DNA from: Deinococcus gobiensis I-0
GTDB taxonomy: Bacteria; Deinococcota; Deinococci; Deinococcales; Deinococcaceae
Assembly: GCF_000252445.1 (NCBI RefSeq)
Contig: NC_017805.1
Span: 330,094-394,093, forward strand
Direction of reading: 5' to 3'
DNA: 64,000 nt
Shown: positions 18,912-28,625 of the stretch, piece after piece
How the letters are laid out: the number at the start of each line of letters is the position of its first letter
Position numbering within the stretch: the first letter of the stretch is position 1
Translations under genes and position numbers: made by a program
The notes under the pieces: model-generated
What the model saw: only the letters and a program-made list of their open reading frames with translations
Told to the model about the DNA's origin: nothing
Database searches by the model: none

Positions 18912-21900
18912 CCCTCTCGCGGCTGGAACGGCGGCTGCGCGAGCTCGAAGGCCATCTGGGCCGCCTGGGCGCGTGGCGTGACGACCGCGCCGTGACCCTG
19001 CCCGACTGGACCTTCCAGGCGCCCGGCCGCCCCGGGGTGAGCCTGCAAGAAGGCCAGCCCTGGCCCGAAGGCCCGGGCACCCTGCAAGACCAGCCCGTGC
19101 GGCTGCGCTGCGACTGGACCGTCACGCCCGACTGGGAAGGCCTGCCGCTGGAGCTGCTGCTCGACGTGGGCGGCGAGGCGCTGCTCACGGCTTCGCTGGA
19201 CGGCGAGGTGGCCTACCGGGGCGGCCTGAACCCCTACCACCGCCGCGCGCCGCTGACCCCCAGCGCCCGCGCGGGCCAGCGCCTGAGCATCGAGATCGAG
19301 GCCGTGCCGCGCGGGCTGTTCGGGTCGCCGGTGCCGCGCCCGCACCTGGAACGCGCGCGGGTGTGCGCGCCCCAGCCGCAGGTCGGCGCGCTGCTGGACG
19401 ACCTCACGGTGACGGCCGCCGCTGTCCGCACGCTCGGGCGCGGCGCGCTGGAAGGCGGCCACGACCTGGCGGGCCAGGGTTACGGGGCGGAGATCGCCGC
19501 CCGGCTCCTGAACCTCACCGACGAGGTGGTCGGCGCGCTCGCGTGGCCCTCGGGGGCGACCGGGCACCTCGCCCGACTGCACGACATGGGCGGCGGCGAG
19601 GCGTTCACGCAGGGTATCTGGAGCCTGCCGCGCGAGCTGCCCGCTGCCGCGCCCCTGTCCCCCGAGCTGGCCGCGCGCGCCGACGAGGCCCGCACGCGCC
19701 TGCGCGCCGGACTGGCCCACCTGCGCGCCGAGTACCCGCCGCGCGGCCAGCTCGCCCTGACCGGGCACGCGCACCTCGACCTGGGCTGGCTGTGGCCGGT
19801 CCACGAGACGCGGCGCAAGGGCGTGCGTACCCTGAACACGGTCGCCGAACTCATGGACCGCTACCCCGACTTCACCTTCAACCAGTCGAGCGCGCAACTT
19901 TATGCCTGGATCGAGCAGGACGACCCCGAGCTGTTCAAGAAGATCACGCGCCGGGTGGCCGAGGGCCGCTTCGAGCCGGTGGGCGGCATGTGGGTCGAAC
20001 CCGACTGCCAGATGAGCGGGGGCGAGGCACTCGCGCGGCACCTGCTGTACGGTCAGGGCTACTTCCGCGAGAAGTTCGGCCGGACCTGCGAGGTCGCGTG
20101 GCTGCCCGACACCTTCGGCTTCACGCCCGCGCTGCCGCAACTGCTGGCCCAGGGCGGCGTGACCGGTTTTTTCACGACCAAGCTCAACTGGAACGAGGAG
20201 ACGCGCTTTCCCCATGACCTGTTCCTGTGGGAAGGGCTGGACGGCACGCGCATCCCGGCGCACAGCCTGAACAACCCCGGCGGCAGCCGGCCCGGCCTGG
20301 GCGGCTACAACGGCGACATCCAGCCCAGCGACCTGCTGGGCACCTGGAAGAATTTCAGCGGCAAGGCGGCCCCCGGCTGGAACGAACAGGCGCCGGTCAG
20401 CCTCTTTACCTTCGGATACGGCGACGGCGGCGGCGGCCCCAGCGCGCCCATGCTGGAGGCCTACGACCTGCTGCGCGACTTCCCGGGTCTGCCCGCCCTG
20501 CACATGACCCGCGTGGACGACCTGTTCCGGCAACTGCCGCAGGAGGGCCTGCCGGTGTGGGCCGGCGAGCTGTACCTGCAACTGCACCGGGGCACCCTGA
20601 CCTCGCAGGCACGCGTCAAGCACCTCAACCGCCAGGCCGAGCACCGGCTGCTGGAAGCCGAGGCGCTGTGTGCCCTGAGCGGGGCCCAGGCGCAGCCCGA
20701 ACTGGCCGAGCTGTGGAAAACCACGCTGCTCAACCAGTTCCACGACATCCTGCCGGGGTCGAGCATCCACGAGGTATACGGCGACACGGTGCCCGAGCTG
20801 GAGGGCGTGGCGGCCCGCGCCGCCGAGCTGGCCCGGAGCTGCTGGACCCCCGAGGCGGATACCTGGACGGTCGCCAACCCGCTGCCCTGGCCCCGCCCCC
20901 TGAGCGTGCTGCTGCCTGACGACGCCGGACACCTGACGGCGGACGATGCGCCGCTGCCTGCCCAGGCAGTGGAAGGTGGCCTACTGGTCCATGCGCCCGA
21001 GGTGCTCGTGCCCGCGCTGGGCACACTGACACTGCGGCGCAGCGACGTGGCGACGCCCGCGCCTCTGCCCACGCCCGTCGAGGTGAGGCAGGACGCCGGA
21101 AGCACCGTGCTCGACAACGGCCTGCTGCGCGCCGAAATCGGCGGGGACGGGACGCTGCGGCGCCTGAGCGACCTGCGGGCCGGGCGCGAGGTGCTGGGGC
21201 CGCAGGGCCATGTCCTGCGCGCCTACCCCGACCTGCCCTACGCCTGGGACGCCTGGGACGTGGCGCGCGACGTCGGCGCGGCGCACACCGAGGTGCTGGA
21301 CGGCCCCTGCACCGTGCGCGTGGTCGAGGACGGCCCGCTGCGGGGCACAGTGGAGGTCACGCGGACCTGGCGCGAGAGCCGCGTCACCCAGACCTTCCGG
21401 CTGTGCGCCGGGATGGAGCGGCTGGAGGTCACGCTGGACCTCGACTGGCAGGAGCGCCACACGCTGCTGCGCGCCGAGAGCGACCTGAACGTGCGCACGC
21501 ACGAGGCCTGGGCCGAGACCGCCCTGGGTGCCCAGCCCCGGCCCACGCACCGCAACACGCCCGACGACGCCGCGCACTTCGAGATCAGTGCCCACCGCTG
21601 GATGGACCTCTCGGAACCCGGCTACGGCGTCTCGCTGCTCAATGGCGGGCGCTACGGCCACAGCGTGCGCGGCGGGCTGCTGGCCCTGAGCGTGGTGCGC
21701 GGCCCCATGTGGCCCGACCCGCAGGCCGACCTGGGCGCGCACCACCTGACCTACGCCCTGTACCCCCATGCGGGCGACTGGCGCGCGGCGCGCACCCCCG
21801 CGCAGGCGCTGGACCTCAACAGCCCCCTGCTCGCCCACGCGGGCCACTTGGCCCTGCGCCCGGCCCCGCAGCTCGGCGGCCTGCCCCTGATGCCCAGCGC

Positions 21901-22135
21901 CCTGAAGCGCAGCGAGGACGGCCGGGGGCTGATCCTGCGGGTGTACGAGCCGGCCGGTCAGCGCGGCGAGGCCACCGTGGACCTCGCTGGTTACGCGGGG
22001 GCGCGGCGCGTGAACCTGCTCGAAGACGCGTTGCCCGGCGAGCCCGGCGACCGGCTGGAGGGCGGCGTCCTGCACCTTCAGGTACGGCCCTTCGAGGTGA
22101 TCTCGCTGCGGCTGGAGCTGGAGGACACGCCATGA
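18908..22135 (+). CDS. Glycoside hydrolase family 38 alpha-mannosidase
   Basis: A 1075-residue zinc-dependent retaining alpha-mannosidase. The GH38 core starts near residue 285: GHAHLDLGWLWPVHETRRK (zinc-binding HxH and Asp), then GGMWVEPDCQMSGGEAL with the nucleophile Asp, WLPDTFGFTPALPQLL, and NQFHDILPGSSIHEVYGD with another zinc His. The C-terminal half is the beta-rich lectin-like domain. No signal peptide, so it is cytoplasmic. It is translationally coupled to both GH125 upstream and the ROK gene downstream. It degrades alpha-mannosides such as mannobiose or N-glycan fragments. Confidence 0.95.
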   Translation: MTLSRLERRLRELEGHLGRLGAWRDDRAVTLPDWTFQAPGRPGVSLQEGQPWPEGPGTLQDQPVRLRCDWTVTPDWEGLPLELLLDVGGEALLTASLDGEVAYRGGLNPYHRRAPLTPSARAGQRLSIEIEAVPRGLFGSPVPRPHLERARVCAPQPQVGALLDDLTVTAAAVRTLGRGALEGGHDLAGQGYGAEIAARLLNLTDEVVGALAWPSGATGHLARLHDMGGGEAFTQGIWSLPRELPAAAPLSPELAARADEARTRLRAGLAHLRAEYPPRGQLALTGHAHLDLGWLWPVHETRRKGVRTLNTVAELMDRYPDFTFNQSSAQLYAWIEQDDPELFKKITRRVAEGRFEPVGGMWVEPDCQMSGGEALARHLLYGQGYFREKFGRTCEVAWLPDTFGFTPALPQLLAQGGVTGFFTTKLNWNEETRFPHDLFLWEGLDGTRIPAHSLNNPGGSRPGLGGYNGDIQPSDLLGTWKNFSGKAAPGWNEQAPVSLFTFGYGDGGGGPSAPMLEAYDLLRDFPGLPALHMTRVDDLFRQLPQEGLPVWAGELYLQLHRGTLTSQARVKHLNRQAEHRLLEAEALCALSGAQAQPELAELWKTTLLNQFHDILPGSSIHEVYGDTVPELEGVAARAAELARSCWTPEADTWTVANPLPWPRPLSVLLPDDAGHLTADDAPLPAQAVEGGLLVHAPEVLVPALGTLTLRRSDVATPAPLPTPVEVRQDAGSTVLDNGLLRAEIGGDGTLRRLSDLRAGREVLGPQGHVLRAYPDLPYAWDAWDVARDVGAAHTEVLDGPCTVRVVEDGPLRGTVEVTRTWRESRVTQTFRLCAGMERLEVTLDLDWQERHTLLRAESDLNVRTHEAWAETALGAQPRPTHRNTPDDAAHFEISAHRWMDLSEPGYGVSLLNGGRYGHSVRGGLLALSVVRGPMWPDPQADLGAHHLTYALYPHAGDWRAARTPAQALDLNSPLLAHAGHLALRPAPQLGGLPLMPSALKRSEDGRGLILRVYEPAGQRGEATVDLAGYAGARRVNLLEDALPGEPGDRLEGGVLHLQVRPFEVISLRLELEDTP

Positions 22136-23049
22136 GCGCGGCGGCGCTGGCCCTGGACGTGGGCGGCAGCCACGTCACGGCCGGGCTGGTGGACCTGGAC
22201 ACCCGGCAGGTGCGGCGCACGGCCCGGCGCAGCGTGCACCACAGCGCGCCAGCCGACACCCTGCTTGACGCCTGGACCCAGGCCGCACTGGAAGCCTGCG
22301 CCGGGGACGGCCAGGACACCGTACAGATCGGGGTGGCCGTTCCCGGCCCCTTCGACGCGCGCAGCGGCCGCTCGCAGATGCGTCACAAGTTTCCCGGCCT
22401 GTACGACGTGGCCCTGCGGCCCCTGCTGGCCGCGCGGCTGCGGGGGCAGGTGGGTCCCCAGGGCACCGTGCCCGAGATCGTGTTCGGCAACGACGCCGAC
22501 CTCTTCGCACTGGGCGAGTGGTGGAGCGCCGGGGCCGATCCGCGCGCGCGCCTGATCGGACTGACCCTGGGGACCGGCCTGGGGTCGGGCTTCGTGGCTG
22601 GGGGCCGGGTCGTCACCTCGGGCGCGGACGTGCCCCCCGGCGGCGAGCTGTGGAACATGCCGGCCGGCGACCCGCAGGTCGGGCCCGGCATCCTTGAGGA
22701 CCACGCCTGCGGGCGCACCCTCGAACGGCTGGGCGAGGAGGCGCTGGGCGAGCGCCTGCCCGCCGTGGTGCTGGCCCAGCGCGCCGAGGACGGCGACCGG
22801 CTGGCGCGGGCGGCGTTCCGGCAGTTCGGGCACGGCCTGGGCACGCTGCTGCGCCCCTGGGCCGAGCGCTTTGGGGCCGATACGGTGGTGCTGGGCGGCA
22901 GCGTGAGCTGGGCCTTCGGACTGTTCGGGCCGGAGGTCGCCCGCGCCCTGCCCGGCTGTCAGGTGCGCCAGAGCCGCGCCTTCGAGCTGGCCCCGCTGCT
23001 GGGCGCGGCGGCACTGGCCCACGCGGCCCGGTCGGGCCAGGACGGTTGA
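22132..23049 (+). CDS. ROK family sugar kinase
   Basis: A 305-residue ROK protein. The N-terminal ALALDVGGSHVTAGLVDL is the phosphate loop (residues 6-23); VFGNDADLFALGEWW carries the catalytic Asp; LIGLTLGTGLGSGFVAGG is the second nucleotide motif. The conserved ROK zinc motif (CxCGxxGC) is absent; the region reads GGELWNMPAGDPQVGPG instead. No DNA-binding domain, so it is a kinase. Position after two mannosidases suggests phosphorylation of released mannose. The ATG overlaps the GH38 stop. Confidence 0.9.
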   Translation: MSAAALALDVGGSHVTAGLVDLDTRQVRRTARRSVHHSAPADTLLDAWTQAALEACAGDGQDTVQIGVAVPGPFDARSGRSQMRHKFPGLYDVALRPLLAARLRGQVGPQGTVPEIVFGNDADLFALGEWWSAGADPRARLIGLTLGTGLGSGFVAGGRVVTSGADVPPGGELWNMPAGDPQVGPGILEDHACGRTLERLGEEALGERLPAVVLAQRAEDGDRLARAAFRQFGHGLGTLLRPWAERFGADTVVLGGSVSWAFGLFGPEVARALPGCQVRQSRAFELAPLLGAAALAHAARSGQDG

Positions 23050-23092
23050 GCCGGCATCCGGAGCGGTTCCGGCGCTCTGCCGAGCTCCCGCC

Positions 23093-23126
23093 GGCCGGCC
23101 CGCCAGTTTGCCGGGCCGGGCCGGCC
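23093..23126 (+). terminator. GC-rich hairpin after the ROK gene
   Basis: GGCCGGCCCG pairs with CGGGCCGGCC over a 14-base loop that begins CCAGTTTG. There is no T-run, so termination would need Rho or hairpin strength alone. It is a plausible 3-prime end for the mannoside operon. Confidence 0.45.
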
Positions 23127-23340
23127 GAGGCCAGCAGTCCGGAGGCGTCATCGGCGCTGTCCTGACGACACGGGCAGGCCTCCCTCCACCCGTCCCCCGG
23201 TCGCCGGCAGCGGCGCGGCACGGAAAAAATCGGGCACAATGGACGCTGACCGTGAACAGCGAGAACCGTGCAGGGCAACAGACGAGAGGACCCGGCCGGG
23301 CCTGCCGACACCGCCGACCCATACGCCCCGGAGGCGGGCG

Positions 23341-24117
23341 GTGAGCGGCCTCAGCGTGGACCTGAACGCCGATGCGGGAGAGAGCTTCGGCCCCTGGGCG
23401 ATGGGTGACGACGCGGCGCTCTTTCCCTCGCTGACCTCGGTGAACGTCGCCTGCGGCTTCCATGCGGGCGATCCCCTCACCATCCGGCGCACGCTGGAGC
23501 TGGCGCAGGGGTACGGCCTGGGCGTGGGCGCGCACCCCGGCTACCCCGACCGCGTGGGCTTCGGGCGGCGCATCGTCGAGGCGACGCCTGACGAGGAGTA
23601 CGCCGACACCCTGTACCAGATCGCCGCATTGCAGGGCATGGCGCGGGCGAGCGGCCTCACGCTGCGGCATGTCAAGCCGCACGGCGCGCTCTCGACCCGC
23701 GCCTGGACGCACGCCCCGACCGCCGAGGCCATCGCGCGGGCGACCCGCGACCTCGGGCTGCCGCTCGTGGCGCTGCCCGCGACCCTGCTGGAAACCGAGG
23801 CGCGGCGGCTGGGCGTGCCGGTGGTCCTCGAACTGTTTCCCGAGCGGGCCTACCTGCGCGACGGCCGCCTGGCTCCGCGCTCGCTGCCGGGGTCGAGCAT
23901 CCACGACCCGCAGGAGGCGGCCCGGCGCGCGGTCCTGATGGTCACGCAGGGCCGGGTGGAGGCGCTGGACGGCGGCTTTTTCGAGGCCCGGCCCGACACC
24001 CTGTGCGTCCACGGCGACAACCCGCAGGCCCCGGCCATCGCCCGCGCCGTGCGCGCCGCGCTGGAGGCCGAGGGCGTGACCCTGCGGGCCTTCAGCGTTC
24101 CCGGCCTACCAGGCTGA
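23341..24117 (+). CDS. pxpA: 5-oxoprolinase subunit PxpA (LamB/YcsF family)
   Basis: A 258-residue LamB/YcsF protein. Motifs: DLNADAGESFGPW (residues 7-19), NVACGFHAGDP, GAHPGYPDRVGFGRR, VKPHGAL, and CVHGD. With PxpB and PxpC it forms the prokaryotic ATP-dependent 5-oxoprolinase that opens pyroglutamate to glutamate. The GTG at 23341 has GGAGG eight bases before it and precedes the conserved core directly. The fused PxpBC gene follows after a four-base gap. CACAAT upstream (about 23233) may be its -10 element. Confidence 0.94.
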   Translation: MSGLSVDLNADAGESFGPWAMGDDAALFPSLTSVNVACGFHAGDPLTIRRTLELAQGYGLGVGAHPGYPDRVGFGRRIVEATPDEEYADTLYQIAALQGMARASGLTLRHVKPHGALSTRAWTHAPTAEAIARATRDLGLPLVALPATLLETEARRLGVPVVLELFPERAYLRDGRLAPRSLPGSSIHDPQEAARRAVLMVTQGRVEALDGGFFEARPDTLCVHGDNPQAPAIARAVRAALEAEGVTLRAFSVPGLPG

Positions 24118-24121
24118 GGCC

Positions 24122-25705
24122 ATGCGCAGCGAGGGCTTCTACGTCGTGTTCGGCCGGGTCATCGGGCGCGCGGTGGGCGCGCAGGTCCATGCCCTGTACC
24201 GCGCGCTCCGGGCCGACCTGCCGCCCGCCGTCACCGACCTTGGCCCCGGCTACGCGACCCTGTATGTCGAGTACGATGCCGAACGCACGGGCCGGACCGA
24301 GGTCGCGGCCTGGGTGCGCCGCCACCTGCGCGCCGCACAGGGCGGTGCAGGCACCGGATGCGCCGACCCGGGCCGTACGGTCGAAATTCCGGTACGCTAC
24401 GACGGTGAGGACCTCGCGGACGTGGCCGCGCGCACCGGCCTGGACCCGGCCGAGGTCATCCGGCGGCACGCGGCCCCCACCTATCACGCCTACGCCGTGG
24501 GGTTCACGCCCGGCTTTCCCTTCCTGGGCGAGGTCGAGGAGGCGCTGCGGCTGCCCCGGCGGGCCACGCCCCGGCTGGCGGTCCCCCTGAATGCCGTGGC
24601 TATAGCGGGCGCGCAGACCTGCGTGTACCCGCTGCCCTCGCCGGGCGGCTGGAACCTGCTGGGCACGGCCCTGCGCACCCTGTACGACCCGAACCGGCCC
24701 GAACCCTGCCTGATCGCGCCGGGCGACACGGTACGTTTCGTCCCTGTGGAAGGCCTGTACCACCCCGCGCCCACGCTGCCGCCCGTGCGCCCGCTGTGGC
24801 CCGACGCCCCTGCGCGGCCCGCCCTCCGAGTCGAGAAGCCGGGTCTGCTGGACGTGCTCGTGGACGCCGGGCGGTTCCGGCAGGCGCAGGTGGGCATGGC
24901 GCGCAGCGGTCCCCTCGATCCCCGCGCCGCTGGCCTTGCCAACCGGCTGGTCGGCAACCCGCCCGGCACGCCGCTGCTGGAGCTGACACTGCTGGGCCCG
25001 GCCCTCACGGCGCTGCGCGACCTGCGAGTGGCGGTGGCCGGCTTCGGCATGACCGCGCTGGCCGGCGGGCAGCCTATGCCGGCGCACTCGGCCTTCAGAC
25101 TGCGCGCGGGCGAGACGCTGCGCTTCCGGCCGACCGCCGAGGGCACGCGCAGCTACCTCGCGGTGGCGGGTGGGCTGGACACCCTGCCGTTCCTGGGCAG
25201 CAGCAGCGTGGACCTCACCGGCCGGGTGGGCCGCGCCCTGCGCGCCGGAGACGTGCTGGGGGTGGGCCTCCTGGCCCCCACCGTCCCCGACCTCTCCCCT
25301 GCCCTCCTGCCGCCCCCGGGGGCCGAGGTCCGGCTGCGCCTCCTGCCCGGTCCGCAGGCGAGCTACGAGGCGCTGGTGGCCCTGGCGAGCGCGCCCTTCA
25401 CCGTGCGCGAGCAGGACCGCATGGGCGTGCGCCTGGACGGCCCGCAGGTGCCCGGCGGGCAGGTGGTGAGCGAGGCGACGCCGCACGGCGCGGTGCAGGT
25501 CACGCCGGCCGGGCAGCCTATCCTGCTGCTGGGCGACCGGGGCCGCCTGGGCGGCTACCACAAACCGGCCGTCATCCACCCCGACGACCTGCCGCTGGCC
25601 GCGCAGTTGCGTCCCAATGCGCGCGTCGTCTTCCGGCCCCTGGTGTCCGGCCCGCCCCAGGGCTGGGCGCGGCGCTGGGTGCTGGACCCCCAAGGAGAAG
25701 ACTGA
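24122..25705 (+). CDS. Fused 5-oxoprolinase subunits PxpB-PxpC
   Basis: A 527-residue fusion of the two subunits that are usually separate. Residues about 1-215 are the KipI/PxpB (cyclophilin-like) domain: LGPGYATLYVEYD, GEDLADVAARTGLDPAEVI, HAAPTYHAYAVGFTPGFPFLG, PSPGGWNLLG. Residues about 230-527 are the KipA/PxpC domain: PGLLDVLVDAGRFRQAQVG, MARSGPLDPRAAGLANRLVGN, LPFLGSSSVD, EQDRMGVRLDG, and ILLLGDRGRLGGYHKPAVI. It works with PxpA to convert 5-oxoproline to glutamate. The fusion guarantees 1:1 expression. Confidence 0.93.
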   Translation: MRSEGFYVVFGRVIGRAVGAQVHALYRALRADLPPAVTDLGPGYATLYVEYDAERTGRTEVAAWVRRHLRAAQGGAGTGCADPGRTVEIPVRYDGEDLADVAARTGLDPAEVIRRHAAPTYHAYAVGFTPGFPFLGEVEEALRLPRRATPRLAVPLNAVAIAGAQTCVYPLPSPGGWNLLGTALRTLYDPNRPEPCLIAPGDTVRFVPVEGLYHPAPTLPPVRPLWPDAPARPALRVEKPGLLDVLVDAGRFRQAQVGMARSGPLDPRAAGLANRLVGNPPGTPLLELTLLGPALTALRDLRVAVAGFGMTALAGGQPMPAHSAFRLRAGETLRFRPTAEGTRSYLAVAGGLDTLPFLGSSSVDLTGRVGRALRAGDVLGVGLLAPTVPDLSPALLPPPGAEVRLRLLPGPQASYEALVALASAPFTVREQDRMGVRLDGPQVPGGQVVSEATPHGAVQVTPAGQPILLLGDRGRLGGYHKPAVIHPDDLPLAAQLRPNARVVFRPLVSGPPQGWARRWVLDPQGED

Positions 25706-25706
25706 A

Positions 25707-26519
25707 ATGACGGACAGGAGATTTGAAGGCCGCGTGGTTCTGGTGACCGGCGCGGGCGGCGGCATCGGGCGCGCGGTGGCCGAGCGCTTCGCCGCCGAGG
25801 GCGCGCGCGTCGCCGTGAACGACGTGAAGGCCGAGCTGGTGGAGGCGGTCGTGGCGGCCATCGCAGCCTCGGGCGGCGCCGCGCTCGCCGTCCCGGCCGA
25901 CGTGTCGGACGCCGGACAGGTGGAGGCGATGTTCGCGCGGGTCGAGGCCGAGTTCGGTTACGTGGACGTGCTGTACAACAACGCGGGCCTCATCGACACC
26001 ACGCGCCATTTCCTGGAGGCCGACGAGGGGTGGTGGGACCGCATCATCGGCGTGAACCTGAAAAGCGTGTTCCTGTGCTCGCACCGCGCCGCGCGCGTGA
26101 TGGCCCGGCGGCGGCGCGGGGTGATCATCAGCACGTCCTCGGGCGGGGCGACCCGCGCGCACCGGGGCAACGTGGCCTACGACGCGACCAAGGGCGGCAT
26201 CGAGGCGATGACGCGGGCGATGGCCCTGGACCTCGCGCCCTACGGCGTGCGCGTGAACGGCGTGGTGCCGGGCTTCATCAACACCTACGGCCTCGTGGGC
26301 ACCGAGCTGCGCGTACGCGAGAAGACCGTGCCGCTGGGCCGCTATGGCACCGCCGAGGACATGACCGGCGCGGCGCTGTTCCTGGCCTCCGACGACGCGG
26401 CGTACATCACCGGGCAGTTCATCTCGGTGGACGGCGGCGTGCTCGTGCAGCAGCGCTCGGCCAACGTGGACACCTTCCCGGTCGAGGGCTTCCCGGTCAT
26501 CGAAGCCGATCTGGCCTGA
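25707..26519 (+). CDS. SDR family oxidoreductase
   Basis: A 270-residue short-chain dehydrogenase. TGAGGGIGRAVA at residues 13-24, NDVK after the second strand (favours NAD), YNNAG, and catalytic Ser with YDATKGG. The C-terminus carries an unusual 25-residue extension (VLVQQRSANVDTFPVEG) after the family's usual VDGG. AAGGAGAAG precedes the ATG. It follows the 5-oxoprolinase genes after one base, so it is in that operon; its substrate is not evident. It may be a 3-oxoacyl reductase- or glucose dehydrogenase-like enzyme. Confidence 0.92.
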   Translation: MTDRRFEGRVVLVTGAGGGIGRAVAERFAAEGARVAVNDVKAELVEAVVAAIAASGGAALAVPADVSDAGQVEAMFARVEAEFGYVDVLYNNAGLIDTTRHFLEADEGWWDRIIGVNLKSVFLCSHRAARVMARRRRGVIISTSSGGATRAHRGNVAYDATKGGIEAMTRAMALDLAPYGVRVNGVVPGFINTYGLVGTELRVREKTVPLGRYGTAEDMTGAALFLASDDAAYITGQFISVDGGVLVQQRSANVDTFPVEGFPVIEADLA

Positions 26520-26521
26520 AC

Positions 26522-26564
26522 ACCGGGGAGCGGGCGACCTGTCCTGCGCCGCCCGCTCCCCGGT
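26522..26564. terminator. Bidirectional hairpin between SDR and nhaA
   Basis: A 15-base perfect stem (ACCGGGGAGCGGGCG with its complement) and a 13-base loop lie between two convergent genes. No T-run on either side, so the evidence is stem strength and position. Confidence 0.6.
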
Positions 26565-26610
26565 CCGCCACCCCCTGCCCCACCCACACGTGGCGCAGGG
26601 GGATGGGCGG

Positions 26611-27927
26611 TCAGGTGGCGGACCGCCGGGTCTGGAGGAGCAGCCAGGCCACCCCCAGGGCGGCCGAGCAGAGCGTCCCGATCAGGACGCCCAGCTTGGC
26701 TCCGGCCAGCAGGGCGGCGTCCGCGAAGGCGAGATTGGCGACGAACAGGGACACCGTAAAGCCGATGCCCGCCAGCATTCCCGCGCCCACCAGCAGGGAC
26801 CAGTTCACGCCGCTCGGCAGCGCGGCCAGCCCGGCGCGGACCGCCAGCCACGCGCCGCCCAGCACGCCCAGCGGCTTGCCCAGCACCAGCCCGGCCACCA
26901 CGCCCAGCGTGACCGTGCCCAGCGTGGTCCCGCCGACCGCCACCCCCGCGTTCACGAAGGCGAACAGCGGCAAGATGGCGTAGGTCACGTAGGGGTGGAG
27001 CAGGTGTTCCAGGCGGTGCAGCGGACTCTGCGCGCGTTCCAGGGCGGCCTCGGCCCGCTGGAGATGCACGCCCAGGCGCTCGTTGTCGGCGTCGGCCACC
27101 AGCCCGCCGGGCAACGATACCGCGAGCGGCGCGGCCCGGCGCAGCGGCACCGCCAGCGCCAGCAGCACGCCCGCGATGGTGGCATGCAGCCCCGACTGCA
27201 ACACGAACAGCCACAGCAGGCCGCCCAGCGCGGCGTACATTCCCAGTCGCCGCACGCCCAGACGGCCCATCGCCAGCAGCGCGCCCCAGACCAGCGCGGC
27301 GGCCAGCAGCGCCGGAAGCTGGATGGTGTCGGTATAGAACAGCGCGATCACGGCGACCGCGCCCAGATCGTCCACGATGGCCAGCGCCGTCAGGAAGATC
27401 TTGAGGCCCACCGGCACCCGCGACCCCAGCAGCGCCAGGATGCCCAGCGAGAAGGCGATGTCGGTCGCCATCGGCACGCCCCAGCCGTGCAGGCCGGGAC
27501 CGCCGAGATTCAGGGCGGCGTACAGCAGCGCGGGCACGACCATCCCGCCCAGCGCCCCCGCCACGGCCAGGGCCGCGCGGCGCGGCTGGGCGAGTTCCCC
27601 GATCAGCAGTTCGCGCTTGATCTCCAGTCCCACCAGCAGGAAAAACACCGCCATCAGCCCGTCGTTGACCCAGTGTTCCAGACTCAGGTCCAGGCCCCGG
27701 TCGCCCACCAGGACCGACAGGTGCAGGTGCCGCAGTGCCTCGTAACCTCCTGCCAGCGGCGAATTCGCCAGGATGAAGGCCAGCACCGCCGAGGCGAACA
27801 GCAGCAGTCCTGCGAAGGACTGGCTGCGCACGAACTGCGCGAAAGGGCCGGGATCGGGCGGCAGGATCAGGGGCGGACCGGTTTCGGCTGGTCCGGCCCG
27901 CAGGACCGAAGGGGGAACAGAAGACAT
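26611..27927 (-). CDS. nhaA: Na+/H+ antiporter NhaA
   Basis: A 438-residue antiporter with about 11-12 membrane segments. The paired aspartates of the transport site are in [21 protein letters not shown] (about residue 190). Other signatures are [40 protein letters not shown], and [15 protein letters not shown]. It exchanges sodium for protons at the cytoplasmic membrane, important for salt and alkaline pH tolerance. GGAGG precedes the ATG at 27927. A hairpin lies in its leader. It is downstream of the Fur-family gene and may be read from the same promoter region. Confidence 0.96.
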   Translation of the reverse strand: MSSVPPSVLRAGPAETGPPLILPPDPGPFAQFVRSQSFAGLLLFASAVLAFILANSPLAGGYEALRHLHLSVLVGDRGLDLSLEHWVNDGLMAVFFLLVGLEIKRELLIGELAQPRRAALAVAGALGGMVVPALLYAALNLGGPGLHGWGVPMATDIAFSLGILALLGSRVPVGLKIFLTALAIVDDLGAVAVIALFYTDTIQLPALLAAALVWGALLAMGRLGVRRLGMYAALGGLLWLFVLQSGLHATIAGVLLALAVPLRRAAPLAVSLPGGLVADADNERLGVHLQRAEAALERAQSPLHRLEHLLHPYVTYAILPLFAFVNAGVAVGGTTLGTVTLGVVAGLVLGKPLGVLGGAWLAVRAGLAALPSGVNWSLLVGAGMLAGIGFTVSLFVANLAFADAALLAGAKLGVLIGTLCSAALGVAWLLLQTRRSAT

Positions 27928-27948
27928 AGGACCTCCGCAACAAGGCAA

Positions 27949-27979
27949 GGGTGGAGCCGTCATCAGACAGACTCCACCC
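27949..27979 (-). promoter_or_regulatory. Hairpin in the nhaA leader
   Basis: GGGTGGAG pairs with CTCCACCC (eight bases, 15-base loop) and lies about 21 bases before the nhaA ATG on the minus strand. There is no T-run directly after it, so it is not a clear terminator; it may be a structured leader or riboregulator. Confidence 0.4.
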
Positions 27980-28066
27980 GTTCGGCGTATGGCCGCCGCT
28001 GCCTGCCGCTCTGGGCGGCCTGTTGTACCCGTCAGGATACCAGACGTGGGACCGGGGAACTTCCCC

Positions 28067-28501
28067 TCAGTCCCCCCGGCGCTCCCCGGCCGCCTGCGTC
28101 TGGCACTCGGGGCACACGCCGTGGAGGTCCACCCTGGCCCGCGTGACCGCCCAGCCCCGCCCCTGCGCCGCAGCACCGAGTTCGGGCAGGTCCAGCACGA
28201 TGTCCACCATGCGCCCACAGCGCAGACACACGAGGTGCGAATGCGGATCGAGGTTGGTGTCGTAGCGCGCCTCGCCGCCGGGACCGGTCATCTCCCCGAT
28301 CAGGCCGTGCTCGCTGAAGGTCCGCAGGTTCTGGTACAGCGTGGCGATGCTCAGGGGGGTTCCCGAGGCCCGCAGCCGCTCCGAGATCTCCTCGGGCGTG
28401 AAGTGGCCCCCGGTACCCGCGAAGAACTCCAGCAGGGTCAGGCGCGGCTGCGTCACGCGCAGGCCGCAGCGTTCGAGGTGATGGGCGAGGTCAGTGGTCA
28501 T
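28067..28501 (-). CDS. Fur family transcriptional regulator (PerR-like)
   Basis: A 144-residue Fur-family protein. DNA-binding half: [30 protein letters not shown], with [18 protein letters not shown] as the recognition helix region. Metal-binding region: [15 protein letters not shown] and DLHGVCPEC, the two CxxC pairs that bind structural zinc. It follows the catalase gene on the same strand, and a Fur-like palindrome overlaps the catalase promoter, so a PerR-type peroxide sensor is the best reading. The ATG is preceded by GGGAGC. Confidence 0.92.
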   Translation of the reverse strand: MTTDLAHHLERCGLRVTQPRLTLLEFFAGTGGHFTPEEISERLRASGTPLSIATLYQNLRTFSEHGLIGEMTGPGGEARYDTNLDPHSHLVCLRCGRMVDIVLDLPELGAAAQGRGWAVTRARVDLHGVCPECQTQAAGERRGD

Positions 28502-28625
28502 GCGGGGACAGCTCCCGTGGGGTACGGCTGGAGAGAGCATGGGCCCGGCCCCACGAGGAGGCCAGGCCGGTCTAGGAACGCGCGCAGGATCGGCAAAGGG
28601 AGGACCCTGGCCCTCCCGGCCCGGC

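Noticed and set aside
23239..23340. Longer N-terminus for PxpA starting at the ATG at 23239
   Set aside because: The extra 34 residues are not like the family and the GTG at 23341 has a good ribosome site directly before the conserved core.
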